From Rhodocyclales bacterium (GTDB taxonomy: Bacteria > Pseudomonadota > Gammaproteobacteria > Burkholderiales > Rhodocyclaceae): a stretch of 64,000 nt of DNA. Location: assembly GCA_026399475.1 (NCBI GenBank), contig JAPLQY010000077.1:62001-126000 (forward strand). The letters are read 5' to 3'. Every line of letters starts with the position of its first letter. Position 1 is the first letter of the stretch. Positions 36,179-46,050 of this stretch are shown here, piece after piece. The notes below the pieces were generated by a model, which saw only the letters and a program-made list of their open reading frames with translations, made no database searches and had not been told where the DNA came from. Both the position numbers and the translations under genes were made by a program.

Positions 36179-36347
36179 TGACGCCGTAGCGATTCGAAGG
36201 CCGAATTTGATGTCCGCTTTCGGGAAGTTGTCACGTCCGCAATGGGCACGAAGGAGTCAGTCGGTTGGTTATGGACAGCAAGTCAATGGCATTTGTACGC
36301 GGCACAATGAATTTTCACTCACGGAATCCGGATAGCCGAAAAAGCGC

Positions 36348-37601
36348 ATGACCTACGAACTCCTCATCGGACTGCGCTACACGCGCGCCCAGCCGCGCGA
36401 AGGCGCGGCCAATCGCTTCATTTCCTTTATCGCGCTGATTTCCATGCTCGGCCTGGCGCTTGGGGTGGCGGCGCTGATCGTCGTGCTGTCGGTCATGAAT
36501 GGCTTTCAGAAGGAACTGCGCGAGCGCATTCTGGGTGTCGTCTCGCATGTCCAGATCAGCAGCGAAAGCGGCGAGATCGCCGATTGGGCCAAGGTCATGC
36601 AGGGCGCGGCGCGGCATCCGCGGGTGAAGGCTGCGGCACCCTACGTGCAGGCGCAGGGCATGCTGAGTTTCGACGGCCAGGTGCGCGGCGTCATGGTGCG
36701 CGGCATCCTGCCCGAAGCCGAAGACAAGGTCGCCGACTTCGCCCGTCACATGAAATCGGGCAAGCTTGGCCAATTGATGCCCGGCGAGTTCGGCATCGTG
36801 CTCGGCGGCGAACTGGCGCGCGCACTGCGGGCAAGGACCGGCGACAAGGTCACGCTGCTCGCGCCGCAGGGCCTGGTGACGCCGGCGGCGATCCTGCCGC
36901 GCGTCAAACAGTTCCGCGTGGTGGGCATCTTCGAAGCCGGCATGTTCGAGTTCGATTCCGGCCTGGCGCTGATCCACATGAGCGACGCGCAAAAGCTCTA
37001 TCGCATGGACGATCGGGTATCCGGCGTGCGTCTCAAGGTGGATGACCTGTTTGCGGCGCCGCAGATCGGCCGCGAACTGCTGCGTTTTCTCGATGCCGAT
37101 GCCTGGGTCAGCGACTGGACGCGCAGCCACGCCAACTTCTTTCGCGCCGTCGAAATCGAAAAACGCATGATGTTCCTGATCCTGCTGCTGATCGTCGCCG
37201 TCGCCGCCTTCAACATCGTGTCCACCCTGGTCATGGCCGTCACCGACAAGCGCGCCGACATTGCCATCCTGCGCACGCTGGGCGCCAGCCCGCGGAGCAT
37301 CATGGCCATATTCATCGTGCAGGGCACCTTGATCGGTGCGGTGGGGCTGGCCGCCGGCGTTGCGGGGGGGGTGGCCCTGGCGCTGAATATCGATGTCGTG
37401 GTGCCGGCGCTCGAACATCTGCTGGGCATGCAGTTTCTGGCCAAGGACGTGTATTACATCAGCGAACTGCCGTCCGACCTGCATTGGTCGGATGTCGGCA
37501 CCATCAGCGTGGTGTCTTTCGTCCTCACGCTGCTGGCGACGCTGTATCCGAGCTGGCGCGCCTCGCGCACGCAACCGGCGGAGGCGCTGCGCTATGAATG
37601 A
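36348..37601 (+). CDS. Lipoprotein-releasing ABC transporter permease LolC/E
   Basis: This 417-residue inner-membrane protein extracts lipoproteins for delivery to LolA. Seen are the N-terminal [22 protein letters not shown] segment and first helix (about 25-48), a large periplasmic domain (to about 265), and three C-terminal helices with [18 protein letters not shown] and [16 protein letters not shown]. One LolC/E-type permease is present, which could act as a homodimer. Its stop overlaps the lolD start by 8 nt. Confidence 0.92.
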   Translation: MTYELLIGLRYTRAQPREGAANRFISFIALISMLGLALGVAALIVVLSVMNGFQKELRERILGVVSHVQISSESGEIADWAKVMQGAARHPRVKAAAPYVQAQGMLSFDGQVRGVMVRGILPEAEDKVADFARHMKSGKLGQLMPGEFGIVLGGELARALRARTGDKVTLLAPQGLVTPAAILPRVKQFRVVGIFEAGMFEFDSGLALIHMSDAQKLYRMDDRVSGVRLKVDDLFAAPQIGRELLRFLDADAWVSDWTRSHANFFRAVEIEKRMMFLILLLIVAVAAFNIVSTLVMAVTDKRADIAILRTLGASPRSIMAIFIVQGTLIGAVGLAAGVAGGVALALNIDVVVPALEHLLGMQFLAKDVYYISELPSDLHWSDVGTISVVSFVLTLLATLYPSWRASRTQPAEALRYE

Positions 37602-38379
37602 CAACCAGAGCCTTTCCCCCTGCCCCCTTCCCGAGGAAGGGGGTGACGATGGTTCGCCGCTGTGCGGCTCCGGGAGGGACGACGGCCGCGCCTTGGGGCG
37701 GCCCGGCGGCGCGACTGTTCTGGAGTGCCGCGGCCTGAGCAAGATATTCCATCAGGGCCAGACGGACGTGCCGGTTCTTACCGGGGTCGACCTGAAAGTC
37801 GGGGGCGGCGATACGGTGGCGATTGTCGGCGCCAGCGGCTCGGGCAAGAGCACGCTGCTGCATCTGCTGGGCGGACTGGACAAGCCGACCGCGGGCACGG
37901 TCTGGCTGTACGACAGGGACCTGGCGCAGGTCGGCGAGGCGGAGCGTGGGCAGTTGCGCAACAAGTCGCTGGGCTTCGTCTATCAGTTCCACCACCTGCT
38001 GATGGAATTCACGGCCGTGGAAAACGTGGCCATGCCGCTGTTGATCCGGCGCATGCCGCGCGCCGAGGCCGAACAGCAGGCGACGGAGGTGCTGGATAAG
38101 GTCGGTCTGGGACACCGGCTGCGTCATCGGCCGGGTGAGTTGTCCGGCGGTGAGCGTCAGCGGGTGGCGGTGGCCCGTGCCCTGGTCACCCTGCCGGCTT
38201 GCCTGCTGGCCGATGAGCCGACCGGCAACCTGGACCGCGGTGCGGCCAACGCAGTGTTCGGCCTGCTGCTCGATCTCTGCAGCGAGAACGCGACGGCGCT
38301 GGTGCTGGTGACCCATGACATGGACCTTGCGGCGCGGGCCGCCCGGGTGATGCGCCTGGTGGACGGCGTGCTGACTTGA
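37594..38379 (+). CDS. lolD: Lipoprotein-releasing ATPase LolD with repeat-encoded N-terminal extension
   Basis: This 261-residue ATPase powers the Lol permease. Walker A is GASGSGKST, the signature [15 protein letters not shown], and Walker [12 protein letters not shown]. The usual protein starts near [11 protein letters not shown]. Here about 43 extra residues precede it ([20 protein letters not shown] and onward), encoded by a copy of the dispersed GC-rich repeat. No in-frame ATG lies between, only a TTG, so the extension is probably translated. The start overlaps lolC/E. Confidence 0.9.
   Translation: MNDNQSLSPCPLPEEGGDDGSPLCGSGRDDGRALGRPGGATVLECRGLSKIFHQGQTDVPVLTGVDLKVGGGDTVAIVGASGSGKSTLLHLLGGLDKPTAGTVWLYDRDLAQVGEAERGQLRNKSLGFVYQFHHLLMEFTAVENVAMPLLIRRMPRAEAEQQATEVLDKVGLGHRLRHRPGELSGGERQRVAVARALVTLPACLLADEPTGNLDRGAANAVFGLLLDLCSENATALVLVTHDMDLAARAARVMRLVDGVLT
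37612..37716. repeat. Dispersed GC-rich hairpin repeat, copy 2, inside lolD
   Basis: ccccttcccgaggaaggggg is followed by gGTTC-GCCGCT-g-TGCG and CTTGGGG-c-GGCCCGGCGG, the same blocks in the same order as copy 1 at 11045-11224. Here the element is in frame with the lolD start codon and encodes the N-terminal extension. Confidence 0.65.
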
Positions 38380-38450
38380 ATTATTGCTGATCGACAGGCT
38401 TCCATTACGCGATCTTCCCGGTTCTGCCGGGAAATTCTTTTCAGTACCGG

Positions 38451-39509
38451 CTATTCGGTGTCGTCCGTGTTCGTCCCTTCCAGGGCGCGTTCGAGTTCGA
38501 TCCGGCCGTGCGGTGAGGCCATGGCAATCAGCGTGAAGCCCGGGTGCAAGATGAAATCGCTGCGTGGATTGAACTCCCAGTCGCCGCGAGTGCGCACCGC
38601 CAGCAACACATAGTTGTCGCTGCGCAGCCGGCGCAGGGTTGCCAGTGGACGCGGTTCGAAATCGGTGGGCACCACCACTTCCTCGACGCGCAACTTGTGT
38701 ACCGAGCGCAGCATTTCATCAAGGAAGGATACGACATGGGGTCGCAGCATCGCCGAGGCGATGCGCATGCCGCCCGTGAAGTTCGGCGAGACGATCGAAT
38801 CGGCGCCGGCCTTGCGCATTTTTTCCACATTGCGCAGGTCGTTGCAGCGGGCCACTACCCGCGCAGCGGGATTGATCTGCTTGGCGGTCAGGCTGATCAT
38901 CAGGTTGCGGCTGTCGTCCCCGGTTACCGCAAAAACACCCTTGGCTTCCTCGAGGTTGGCGCTGATCAGCAGGTCATCGTCGGAGGCATCGCCCTGGAGA
39001 TAGAGCATGCCGGGCTTCTTGTCAGCGTGCGATTCCAGCAGTTCCAGGTTTTCGTCGATGGCGACGTAGTGATGGTTGGTGGCTTCCAGTTCGGCGGCTA
39101 CGTTGCGTCCGACGCGGCCAAAGCCGCACAGGATGTAGTGGCCGTGAACTTTCTTCATCATTTTGTCCATGCGTCGTCTCCGCATTGATTTGTCAAAGTC
39201 ACTGGCCAGCACCAGCGCCGTTACGCTCGAAAAGAAGTAGGTCATGATGCCGATGCCGGAAAAGGCCACCGCCATTGTGAATAGCTCCCGTTCCGGGTGG
39301 TGATAGATGTCCACGCCGGCCCCGTAGCCGATGGTGGCAACCATCAGGAACGTCATGTAAAGAGCATCGAACCAGGTGGCGTCGGCGCCGGCGAATTGCT
39401 TGTAGCCAAACGTCCCCGCCACCATGACGACGGAAAAGGCAGTCAGGGCGACGACAATCGAATGCCGTGCGCGGCGCAGGACGTCGTCGGTGTTTCTGTC
39501 GTAGTTCAT
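38451..39509 (-). CDS. Two-TM potassium channel with RCK (TrkA-N/TrkA-C) domains
   Basis: This 352-residue protein has a first helix at about 15-35, a pore helix and selectivity filter TIGYG at about 58-64, and a second helix at about 78-100. A cytosolic TrkA-N Rossmann domain follows ([18 protein letters not shown], about 118-240), then a TrkA-C domain to 340. This is the layout of MthK-like ligand-gated K+ channels. The upstream long frame is a shadow; the ATG at 39509 overlaps the stop of the DUF2062 gene by four bases. Confidence 0.92.
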   Translation of the reverse strand: MNYDRNTDDVLRRARHSIVVALTAFSVVMVAGTFGYKQFAGADATWFDALYMTFLMVATIGYGAGVDIYHHPERELFTMAVAFSGIGIMTYFFSSVTALVLASDFDKSMRRRRMDKMMKKVHGHYILCGFGRVGRNVAAELEATNHHYVAIDENLELLESHADKKPGMLYLQGDASDDDLLISANLEEAKGVFAVTGDDSRNLMISLTAKQINPAARVVARCNDLRNVEKMRKAGADSIVSPNFTGGMRIASAMLRPHVVSFLDEMLRSVHKLRVEEVVVPTDFEPRPLATLRRLRSDNYVLLAVRTRGDWEFNPRSDFILHPGFTLIAMASPHGRIELERALEGTNTDDTE

Positions 39510-40048
39510 GACGCAAGCCGCTGACTGCGCTGGTGCCAGGCGCGTATCAGATAAATCCGCCAGGCCAGCCGAACCGCAAAATAGCCGGCGACGGCAAGAC
39601 CCGAGGCAAGCAGCACCAGGCCCAGGGCCAGCGGCGTACCGAGGCCGATCATCCAGTCGATCACTGCGTGCATCCATTCGATCATGCCACCTTCGCCCGG
39701 CTCGGGTGGCGCAACAAAATGCTGGTGTTCGCCCGGCAGCGCCCATTGCCCGAGGGCAAAGGCGACGATATAGAGCGGCACGATGGTGAAGGGGTTGGTG
39801 TAGAGCGTAGTCAGCAGAGCCAGGGGCAGATTGACGCGGAAGATCACCGCGCAGATTGCCGCACCCAGCATCTGGAACGGGCCCGGGATCAGTCCGCAGA
39901 ACATGCCAGCCGCCACCGCGCCGGCGGCTGAATGGCGGTTGAGATGCCACAGTCGCGGATGCAGCAAGGTGTTTTCAAATGGTGCGAGCCAGCGGTTGGT
40001 TCGAATCGCTTCATGGTCGGGAAGGAGCTTGCGGAGCTTGCGGCGCAT
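39506..40048 (-). CDS. DUF2062 membrane protein
   Basis: This 180-residue protein has three or four hydrophobic segments (about 42-72, 76-100, 135-165). The family signature [31 protein letters not shown] and [13 protein letters not shown] is present. DUF2062 proteins are small inner-membrane proteins of unproven function. It overlaps the potassium channel gene (ATGA), so a functional link to ion transport is possible but unproven. Confidence 0.85.
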   Translation of the reverse strand: MRRKLRKLLPDHEAIRTNRWLAPFENTLLHPRLWHLNRHSAAGAVAAGMFCGLIPGPFQMLGAAICAVIFRVNLPLALLTTLYTNPFTIVPLYIVAFALGQWALPGEHQHFVAPPEPGEGGMIEWMHAVIDWMIGLGTPLALGLVLLASGLAVAGYFAVRLAWRIYLIRAWHQRSQRLAS

Positions 40049-40095
40049 GCCGGGATTCTAACGGATGCGCGGGCCGCGTCGATATTCGTTCTGGC

Positions 40096-40794
40096 TCAGG
40101 CGATGCGGATCGATAGTTCGCCAAATCCCTCCACGCCACCGCTTACCAGGTCGCCCCTGACGACCGGGCCGACACCCTCTGGCGTGCCGGTAAAAATCAG
40201 GTCGCCGGGCAGGAGCTCGAAATACTTCGAAAGGTGGGCGATGGTTTCCGGCACCGACCAGATCAGGTCGGCCAGGTCGCCTTCCTGCTTCGTCTTGCCG
40301 TTCACCGTGAGCCAGACTTTGCCGGCCGTCGGGTGACCGCTGCGGCTGGCGGGAACAATCGGCCCGATCGGTGCCGACTGGTCGAAGGCCTTGCCCAGTT
40401 CCCATGGCCGGCCCTTGTCGCGCAGGGCGAACTGAAGGTCGCGCCGGGTCATGTCGAAGCCGACGGCATAACCCCAGACATGGTCGTTGGCTGAATCGAT
40501 GGAGATGTATCTGCCGCCCTTGCCGATGGCCACCACAAGTTCCACTTCATGGTGATAGTTTGCCGTTTCCGGCGGATAGGCCACGTCCACGGTGCTGCCC
40601 TGTGCCACCGGCACCACGGCATCGGCCGGCTTGCAGAAGAAGAATGGCGGATCGCGGTCCGGGTCGGAGCCCATCTCGCGAGCATGCGCTGCGTAGTTGC
40701 GGCCGACGCAGTAGATGCGCCGCACCGGGAAGCTGTCGGTGCTGTCGGCGACCGGCACGGCGGGAATCGAGGCGGGAGGAATGGCGTAGCTCAT
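40096..40794 (-). CDS. Fumarylacetoacetate hydrolase family protein
   Basis: This 232-residue protein has the FAH C-terminal fold. The metal ligands are in [15 protein letters not shown] (two Glu) and an Asp in [16 protein letters not shown]. The ends [17 protein letters not shown] are typical. Members include fumarylpyruvate hydrolases and acylpyruvases; the [18 protein letters not shown] segment fits the acylpyruvase-like branch. AGGAG lies 6 nt before the ATG at 40794, favouring this start over one seven codons upstream. Confidence 0.88.
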   Translation of the reverse strand: MSYAIPPASIPAVPVADSTDSFPVRRIYCVGRNYAAHAREMGSDPDRDPPFFFCKPADAVVPVAQGSTVDVAYPPETANYHHEVELVVAIGKGGRYISIDSANDHVWGYAVGFDMTRRDLQFALRDKGRPWELGKAFDQSAPIGPIVPASRSGHPTAGKVWLTVNGKTKQEGDLADLIWSVPETIAHLSKYFELLPGDLIFTGTPEGVGPVVRGDLVSGGVEGFGELSIRIA

Positions 40795-40913
40795 GGCGGC
40801 TCCTGTAGAAATCAAGCGGATTATCGCCTATCGCTTCTCACTGTCGATGAGTCTGCAGTGAGCGTGTCCTGGGCTGCTCTGGTTTGGTGCTTGTCGATGC
40901 CGGGCGCATGGTC

Positions 40914-40997
40914 TATCCCGCAAGGGGATACCGTCCCCGGTCTTCGCCAGGGACATATCCCACAAGGGGATACCGTCCCCGGCCTTCGCCAGGGACA
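40914..40997. repeat. Two tandem 42-bp repeats upstream of comEC
   Basis: Two 42-bp copies (40914-40955 and 40956-40997) differ at two positions. Each contains tatccc-N5-gggata and a gtccc...gggac stem, so each can form two hairpins. They end 11 bp before the comEC start codon, in its leader. With only two adjacent copies and no spacer this is not a CRISPR. Confidence 0.75.
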
Positions 40998-41008
40998 TAA
41001 TGTGAGCC

Positions 41009-43375
41009 ATGCGCCTTTTTGTTCTAGCTTTTGCCGGCGGTGTCTGGCTGTTGCAGCAGCAGGCGGTGCTGCCTTCCGTGCCGTGGCTTGCTGGGTCGGG
41101 CGCTGGCGCGCTGCTGGTGCTGGCACTGCGATACTGTCTGCAAGGCTCGGGCAGGCAAGTCCGATATGTCGCGGCCGTGATGTTTGTGTTTGCGAGCGCG
41201 ATTCTCGGTTTTGTCTGGGCGGCGAGCTTCGCCCACCTGCGTCTGGCGGACGAACTGCCGCCGGCGATCGAGGGCCGCGATATCGAGCTGAGCGGCGTCG
41301 TCGCAGGTTTGCCGCAGGCGCTGGAGCGCGGCGTGCGCTTCGAATTCGATGTGGAGAAAGCCGTCGCCGGCGTGCCGCCGCATATATCGCTGGCCTGGTA
41401 TCGCAGCCGCGATGCGGCAGATGAGGACGCGTCGCCGCTGATCCCTGTCCGCGCCGGCGAACGCTGGCGCTTCACGGTGCGGCTGAAGCGGCCGCACGGC
41501 AACTTCAATCCGCACGGCTTCGATTATGAAGCCTGGCTGTTCGAGCGCGGCATCCGCGCCACCGGCTATGTGCGTCCGCGCAGTGCCGAACGCATCGATG
41601 AGCAGGTATGGCGACCGGCGTATGCGGTGGAAATGCTGCGCGAAACCGTTCGCGACCGCTTCCGCGCCGCGCTGCCCGATGCGCCCTATGCAGGGATTCT
41701 GATCGCTCTGGCGATCGGCGACCAGCAGGCGATCGATGCCGAGTTGTGGCAGACCTTTGCCCGCACCGGGATCACCCATCTGATGAGTATATCCGGCCTA
41801 CATATCACGATGTTCGCCGGACTGGCCTATGCCTTGATCAACTGGCTGTGGCGGCGTTCGGCAATGTTGCCGTTGCGGCTTCCAGCGCAGCACGCGGCGG
41901 CGGTCGGCGGTTTTTTCGCCGCGTTCTTCTATTGTCTGCTGGCCGGTTTTGCCGTGCCGGCGCAGCGCACGCTCTACATGCTTGGCGTGGTGGCTGCCGC
42001 CCGCCTCTGGGGCCGGGAAGTGGCGGCCTCGCGCGTGTTGCTGCTGGCGTTGTTGATAGTGCTGCTGCTCGATCCCTGGGCGGTGCTGGCCGCCGGCTTC
42101 TGGCTTTCCTTCGGCGCAGTGGCGCTGCTGTTTCATATCGGTAGCGGGCGGCTGGGTCCGGCGCACTGGCTGATCGAATGGGGGCGTGCGCAATGGGCTG
42201 TCACGCTGGGCATGCTGCCGGCACTGCTGGCCCTGTTCCAGCAGTTCTCGCTGGTCTCGCCGCTGGCCAATGCGGTGGCGATTCCGGTTGTCAGCTTCGT
42301 CATCACGCCGTTGACCCTGGCGGGCGCATTGCCCTTGCTCGACCCGCTGTTGTCGCTGGCGCATCTCATCACGGTCTGGCTTATGACATTTATCGACTGG
42401 CTAGCCGGGCTACCGCTGGCCATGTGGCAGCAGGCGGCGCCGTCGGCCTGGTCAGTTCTGCTGGCGCTGGCTGGCGGCGTCTGGTTGTTGCTGCCGCGCG
42501 GCTTTCCGGCGCGCTGGCTGGGGTTGCTGGCATTTCTGCCGTTGTTGACGGTTACGCCCCCGCGCCCTGCACCCGGCGCGGCGGAAGTTACCGTGCTCGA
42601 TGTCGGTCAGGGGCTGGCGATTCATGTCCAGACGGCCACGCATGATCTGCTGTTCGACGCCGGGCCGACCTTTTCGGCGGATGCCGACAGCGGCAATCGC
42701 ATCATTGCGCCCTACCTGCGCGCCATGGGAGTGCGCCGGCTGGACGTGATGGTGATCAGCCATGCCGACAAGGATCACGAGGGCGGTGCGGCATCGGTGC
42801 TGGCGGCGCTGCCGGTTGCGATCCTGAAAGCTTCGCTGCCTTTCGAGCATGCCTTGTCGGCGCAGCCTGTGCCGCAAGAAGCTTGTCGCGATGGGGATGG
42901 CTGGAACTGGGATGGTGTGCGCTTCGACATGCTGCATCCGGGTACTGAGCTGCTTTCGCGCAAGACCAACGATGTGAGTTGCGTGCTGCGCGTGACGGCG
43001 GGTGGCAAGTCGATGTTGTTAACCTCGGACATCGAGGCGGTTTCGGAAAGCGCCATGCTCAAGCGCCATCCGGCCGATCTGGCAACAGATGTGATGACGG
43101 CGCCGCATCATGGCAGCCGGACCTCATCGACGCCCGGGTTCATCGCCGCTGTTGCAGCGCGCGACGTGATCTTTCCGGTTGGCTATCGCAACCACTTCGG
43201 TCATCCGAGGGAAGACGTGGTTGCGCGCTATGTGCAGAGCGGCGCCTGGCTGCATCGCACGGATGCCAACGGTGCGGTGAGGGTCGGTCTGGCCCGCACA
43301 GGCGTCGCGTTCCGTCATGAGCGCGAGGAGCGACGGCGCTATTGGCACGCCCGGCAGATAGAATTGGACGAATAA
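41009..43375 (+). CDS. comEC: DNA internalization protein ComEC/Rec2
   Basis: This 788-residue inner-membrane channel takes up single-stranded DNA during natural transformation. An N-terminal helix pair and DUF4131 OB domain (about 1-190) precede the polytopic Competence domain (about 215-520). The C-terminal metallo-beta-lactamase domain (about 530-760) has VMVISHADKDHEGG and TAPHHGSRTSS. Full length and all motifs are intact. The leader carries the 42-bp tandem repeat. Confidence 0.93.
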   Translation: MRLFVLAFAGGVWLLQQQAVLPSVPWLAGSGAGALLVLALRYCLQGSGRQVRYVAAVMFVFASAILGFVWAASFAHLRLADELPPAIEGRDIELSGVVAGLPQALERGVRFEFDVEKAVAGVPPHISLAWYRSRDAADEDASPLIPVRAGERWRFTVRLKRPHGNFNPHGFDYEAWLFERGIRATGYVRPRSAERIDEQVWRPAYAVEMLRETVRDRFRAALPDAPYAGILIALAIGDQQAIDAELWQTFARTGITHLMSISGLHITMFAGLAYALINWLWRRSAMLPLRLPAQHAAAVGGFFAAFFYCLLAGFAVPAQRTLYMLGVVAAARLWGREVAASRVLLLALLIVLLLDPWAVLAAGFWLSFGAVALLFHIGSGRLGPAHWLIEWGRAQWAVTLGMLPALLALFQQFSLVSPLANAVAIPVVSFVITPLTLAGALPLLDPLLSLAHLITVWLMTFIDWLAGLPLAMWQQAAPSAWSVLLALAGGVWLLLPRGFPARWLGLLAFLPLLTVTPPRPAPGAAEVTVLDVGQGLAIHVQTATHDLLFDAGPTFSADADSGNRIIAPYLRAMGVRRLDVMVISHADKDHEGGAASVLAALPVAILKASLPFEHALSAQPVPQEACRDGDGWNWDGVRFDMLHPGTELLSRKTNDVSCVLRVTAGGKSMLLTSDIEAVSESAMLKRHPADLATDVMTAPHHGSRTSSTPGFIAAVAARDVIFPVGYRNHFGHPREDVVARYVQSGAWLHRTDANGAVRVGLARTGVAFRHEREERRRYWHARQIELDE

Positions 43376-43404
43376 TCCACGCCCCGACATTCCTGGCGGT
43401 TGAC

Positions 43405-44394
43405 ATGAAACCGAGCGACAAAATTCCTTTTGCCGGACTGACCCCGGAGCACATTCTCGATGCCCTGGAAAGCGTCGGTTACCGCTGCGACGGCGGCCTG
43501 ATGGCGCTCAACAGTTACGAAAACCGGGTCTGGCAGATCGGCATCGAGGACAGCACACCGGTGATTGCCAAGTTCTACCGGCCGGGGCGCTGGAGCGACG
43601 CGCAGATCGGCGAGGAACACGCCTTTACCGCGGCCATGGTGGCGGATGAACTGCCGGTGGTGACGCCTCTGACCATCGATGACCAGACCCTGTTCGTTCA
43701 CGGCGGCTTCCGCTTTTCGGTTTTCCCGCGGCAGGGCGGTCGCGCGCCGGAATTTGGCGAGCCGCAGATACTGGAATGGATGGGGCGGCTTATGGCGCGC
43801 ATCCATCTGGTGGGTGCGCGCCAGCCGTTCGCGGTCAGGGAAACTCTGGACACGCAAAGCTTCGGCATCGCTTCGCGCGACTGGCTGCTGGCGAGCAAGG
43901 TGATTCCGCCGGAACTGGCGCCGGTGTGGCAGGGTGTTGCCGATCAGGCGCTGGACGGAGTAGGCCACTGCTTCGAGCGTGCCGGTGGCGTGCAGCCGTT
44001 GCGGCTGCACGGTGACTGCCACGCCGGCAACGTGCTGTGGACGCAGGAAGGCCCTCACTTTGTCGATTTCGACGATGCCCGCATGGGGCCGGCGATTCAG
44101 GATCTGTGGATGCTGCTCTCGGGTGATGCGGAAGAGATGGGGCGGCAGTTCGGCCATGTGCTGTCCGGTTATGAGACTTTCCGCGAATTCGATGACCGCG
44201 AACTGCATCTGATCGAAGCCCTGCGCACCCTGCGCCTGATGCATCATTCGGCCTGGCTGGCGAGGCGCTGGAACGATCCGGCTTTTCCGGCGGCGTTCCC
44301 GTGGTTCGCGACGAATCGCTATTGGGAAGAGCGGATTCTCGAACTGCGCGAGCAAGTCGCGGCGATGCAGGAACCGGCGCTGGTGCCACGCTAA
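43405..44394 (+). CDS. srkA: Stress-response Ser/Thr kinase SrkA (YihE)
   Basis: This 329-residue choline-kinase-fold protein has the catalytic loop LRLHGDCHAGNVLW and metal-binding FVDFDDARMGPAIQDLWMLLSG, as in E. coli YihE/SrkA, a kinase that limits stress-induced death. The start at 43405 (MKPSDKIPF) agrees with the family. The last codons and the stop (44392-44394) lie inside one arm of a 22-bp perfect hairpin. Confidence 0.9.
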   Translation: MKPSDKIPFAGLTPEHILDALESVGYRCDGGLMALNSYENRVWQIGIEDSTPVIAKFYRPGRWSDAQIGEEHAFTAAMVADELPVVTPLTIDDQTLFVHGGFRFSVFPRQGGRAPEFGEPQILEWMGRLMARIHLVGARQPFAVRETLDTQSFGIASRDWLLASKVIPPELAPVWQGVADQALDGVGHCFERAGGVQPLRLHGDCHAGNVLWTQEGPHFVDFDDARMGPAIQDLWMLLSGDAEEMGRQFGHVLSGYETFREFDDRELHLIEALRTLRLMHHSAWLARRWNDPAFPAAFPWFATNRYWEERILELREQVAAMQEPALVPR

Positions 44395-44432
44395 GGGTTG
44401 GGGCGGGAATCCGCCCCAACCCTTAGCGTGGC
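44385..44432. terminator. 22-bp perfect hairpin across the srkA stop codon
   Basis: Arms at 44385-44406 and 44411-44432 are perfectly complementary with a GAAT tetraloop (44407-44410). The left arm encodes the last residues and stop of srkA. There is no long T-run after it, so it may act as an attenuator, an RNA 3'-end stabiliser or a fold-back duplication. Confidence 0.6.
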
Positions 44433-44442
44433 TCTGTTGACA

Positions 44443-44545
44443 GCCATCCCCCCGGCCCCCTTCCCATGGAAGGGGGGCGCGAGCGCCCCCGTCGGGGAAT
44501 TAGAGGCCATCCCCCCGCCCCCTTCCCGGGGAAGGGGGTGACTGA
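44443..44545. repeat. Dispersed GC-rich hairpin repeat, copies 3a and 3b
   Basis: Two copies of gccatcccccc(g)gcccccttccc-x-ggaaggggg start 63 bp apart at 44443 and 44506. They match the hairpin core of copies 1 and 2. They fill the gap between srkA and the following hydrolase gene. Confidence 0.6.
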
Positions 44546-44588
44546 AGATGGCGGGCTTTGCCCGCATATTTTGAAAAGAGGTTTTGAA

Positions 44589-45443
44589 ATGCGTGAAGGA
44601 AAAGTGAAGTGTCTCAGTGCGGCAGGCTTTCATCACATGGCCTATGTGGAATGGGGCGATGCGGCCAATCCGAGGGTGCTGGTTTGCGTGCATGGCCTGA
44701 CCCGCTGCTCGCGCGACTTTGATTTTCTGGCGCAGGCGCTGGCCGATGATTACCGGGTGGTCTGCCCTGACGTGGTGGGACGCGGACGCAGTGACTGGCT
44801 GCGCAACAAGTCGCTGTACGACGTGCCGCAATACTGCGCTGACATGACAGCCCTGCTGGCGCGGCTCAATGTGGAGACCGTGCATTGGTTTGGCACCTCG
44901 ATGGGCGCGTTGATCGGAATGGCGCTGGCCTCGCAGCCGGAAAGCCCGATCACGAGGCTGGTGCTGAATGACATCGGGCCGGTGATTGCCGCAGCTTCGC
45001 TGACGCGCATCGGCGAGTATCTGGGCAATGCGCCGCGCTTTGACGGCATCGCGCAGGCCGAAGCTTTCGTGCGTGTTGTCTCGGCGACCTTCGGTAGCTT
45101 TTCGGATGCGCAGTGGCGGCATTTGACGGTACATGTGACGCGTACCGCCGCCGACGGCAAGGTGGAGTTTGTCTACGACCCTGGCATTGCTCAGGCATTC
45201 CGGGAAGCACAGGCGGCCAGCGGCGGCAAGGACATTGAACTATGGCCGCTCTACGATGGCATTTCCTGTCCGACATTGCTGCTGCGCGGCGCGACATCCG
45301 ATCTGCTGACGCATGATGCGGCGGTGCAAATGAGCCAGCGCGGACCCCGCGCGCAACTGGTTGAAGTGCCCGGCGTTGGTCATGCGCCGATGCTGATGGA
45401 TGATTCGCAAGTGGCTCCGGTGCGCGCGTTTCTGCTCGGCTGA
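44589..45443 (+). CDS. Alpha/beta hydrolase
   Basis: This is a 284-residue alpha/beta-hydrolase-fold enzyme. The oxyanion region is VLVCVHGLTRCSRDF, the nucleophile elbow HWFGTSMGALIG, and the likely acid/His of the triad are D in RGATSDLLT and H in PGVGHAPML. Substrate is unknown. The ATG at 44589 follows a GC-rich repeat; the longer frame upstream runs through that repeat and is not used. It ends 117 bp before the aor operon. Confidence 0.85.
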   Translation: MREGKVKCLSAAGFHHMAYVEWGDAANPRVLVCVHGLTRCSRDFDFLAQALADDYRVVCPDVVGRGRSDWLRNKSLYDVPQYCADMTALLARLNVETVHWFGTSMGALIGMALASQPESPITRLVLNDIGPVIAAASLTRIGEYLGNAPRFDGIAQAEAFVRVVSATFGSFSDAQWRHLTVHVTRTAADGKVEFVYDPGIAQAFREAQAASGGKDIELWPLYDGISCPTLLLRGATSDLLTHDAAVQMSQRGPRAQLVEVPGVGHAPMLMDDSQVAPVRAFLLG

Positions 45444-45483
45444 GACTGTAGTAAAGCCAGTGCTGCGGCGCAGCATCGAAAGT

Positions 45484-45514
45484 TTGAATACCATCATTTG
45501 TTGCAGCCTAGAAT
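45484..45514 (+). promoter_or_regulatory. Possible aor operon promoter
   Basis: TTGAAT (45484-45489) and TAGAAT (45509-45514) are separated by 19 bp, 47 bp before the first aor gene. The spacing is longer than ideal. A tgctgc-ggc-gcagca inverted repeat (45460-45474) precedes it and may end the hydrolase transcript. Confidence 0.3.
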
Positions 45515-45560
45515 AGGCACGTTTTCGCATATCCCGGCACCGACTAAAAGAGGAGGCATC

Positions 45561-46040
45561 ATGCAGAAATCGTTGCACATCGACCCCAGTAAATGCACAG
45601 GCTGTCTGCAATGCGAGATGGCCTGTTCCTACGAGAACTACGGAGTGTTCAACATCTCCAAATCGCGCATCAAGGTCTTCAACTTCGAGCACGAAGGGCG
45701 CAAGGTACCCTACACCTGCACCCAGTGCGCCGAAGCCTGGTGCATGAATGCCTGTCCGGTCGATGCCATCCGCATTGATGCCGTCACTGGCGCCAAGGTT
45801 GTGCACGAGGATGCCTGCGTCGGCTGCAAGGTATGCACCATCGCCTGTCCGTTCGGCACGGTCAACTACGTGGCCGACACGGGCAAAGTGCAGAAGTGCG
45901 ACCTCTGCGGCGGCGATCCGGCCTGCGTCACGGCCTGCCCTACTGCTGCCATCACCTACGTCGATGCCGACTGGACCGGGCTCGACAAGATGCGCCAGTG
46001 GGCCGGCAAGACCAACACTCAACCGCGCGCCAGCGCCTAA
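45561..46040 (+). CDS. aorA: AOR ferredoxin-like subunit with four [4Fe-4S] clusters
   Basis: This 159-residue protein has sixteen cysteines in four groups (CTGCLQCEMAC, CTQCAEAWCMNACP, CVGCKVCTIACP, CDLCGGDPACVTACP), enough for four [4Fe-4S] clusters. It matches the small electron-transfer subunit of the Aromatoleum-type aldehyde oxidoreductase. It would pass electrons between the tungsten subunit and the FAD subunit. A strong AGGAGG lies 4 nt before the ATG at 45561. It is first in the operon. Confidence 0.88.
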   Translation: MQKSLHIDPSKCTGCLQCEMACSYENYGVFNISKSRIKVFNFEHEGRKVPYTCTQCAEAWCMNACPVDAIRIDAVTGAKVVHEDACVGCKVCTIACPFGTVNYVADTGKVQKCDLCGGDPACVTACPTAAITYVDADWTGLDKMRQWAGKTNTQPRASA

Positions 46041-46050
46041 GGAGACAGAC

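Noticed and set aside
36179-36347. Possible small gene or recombination site before lolC/E
   Set aside because: A short open frame exists but has no start signal or family; no attC or inverted repeat of note was found.
40914-40997. CRISPR-like repeat
   Set aside because: There are only two directly adjacent units with no spacers and no cas genes; it is a tandem leader repeat.
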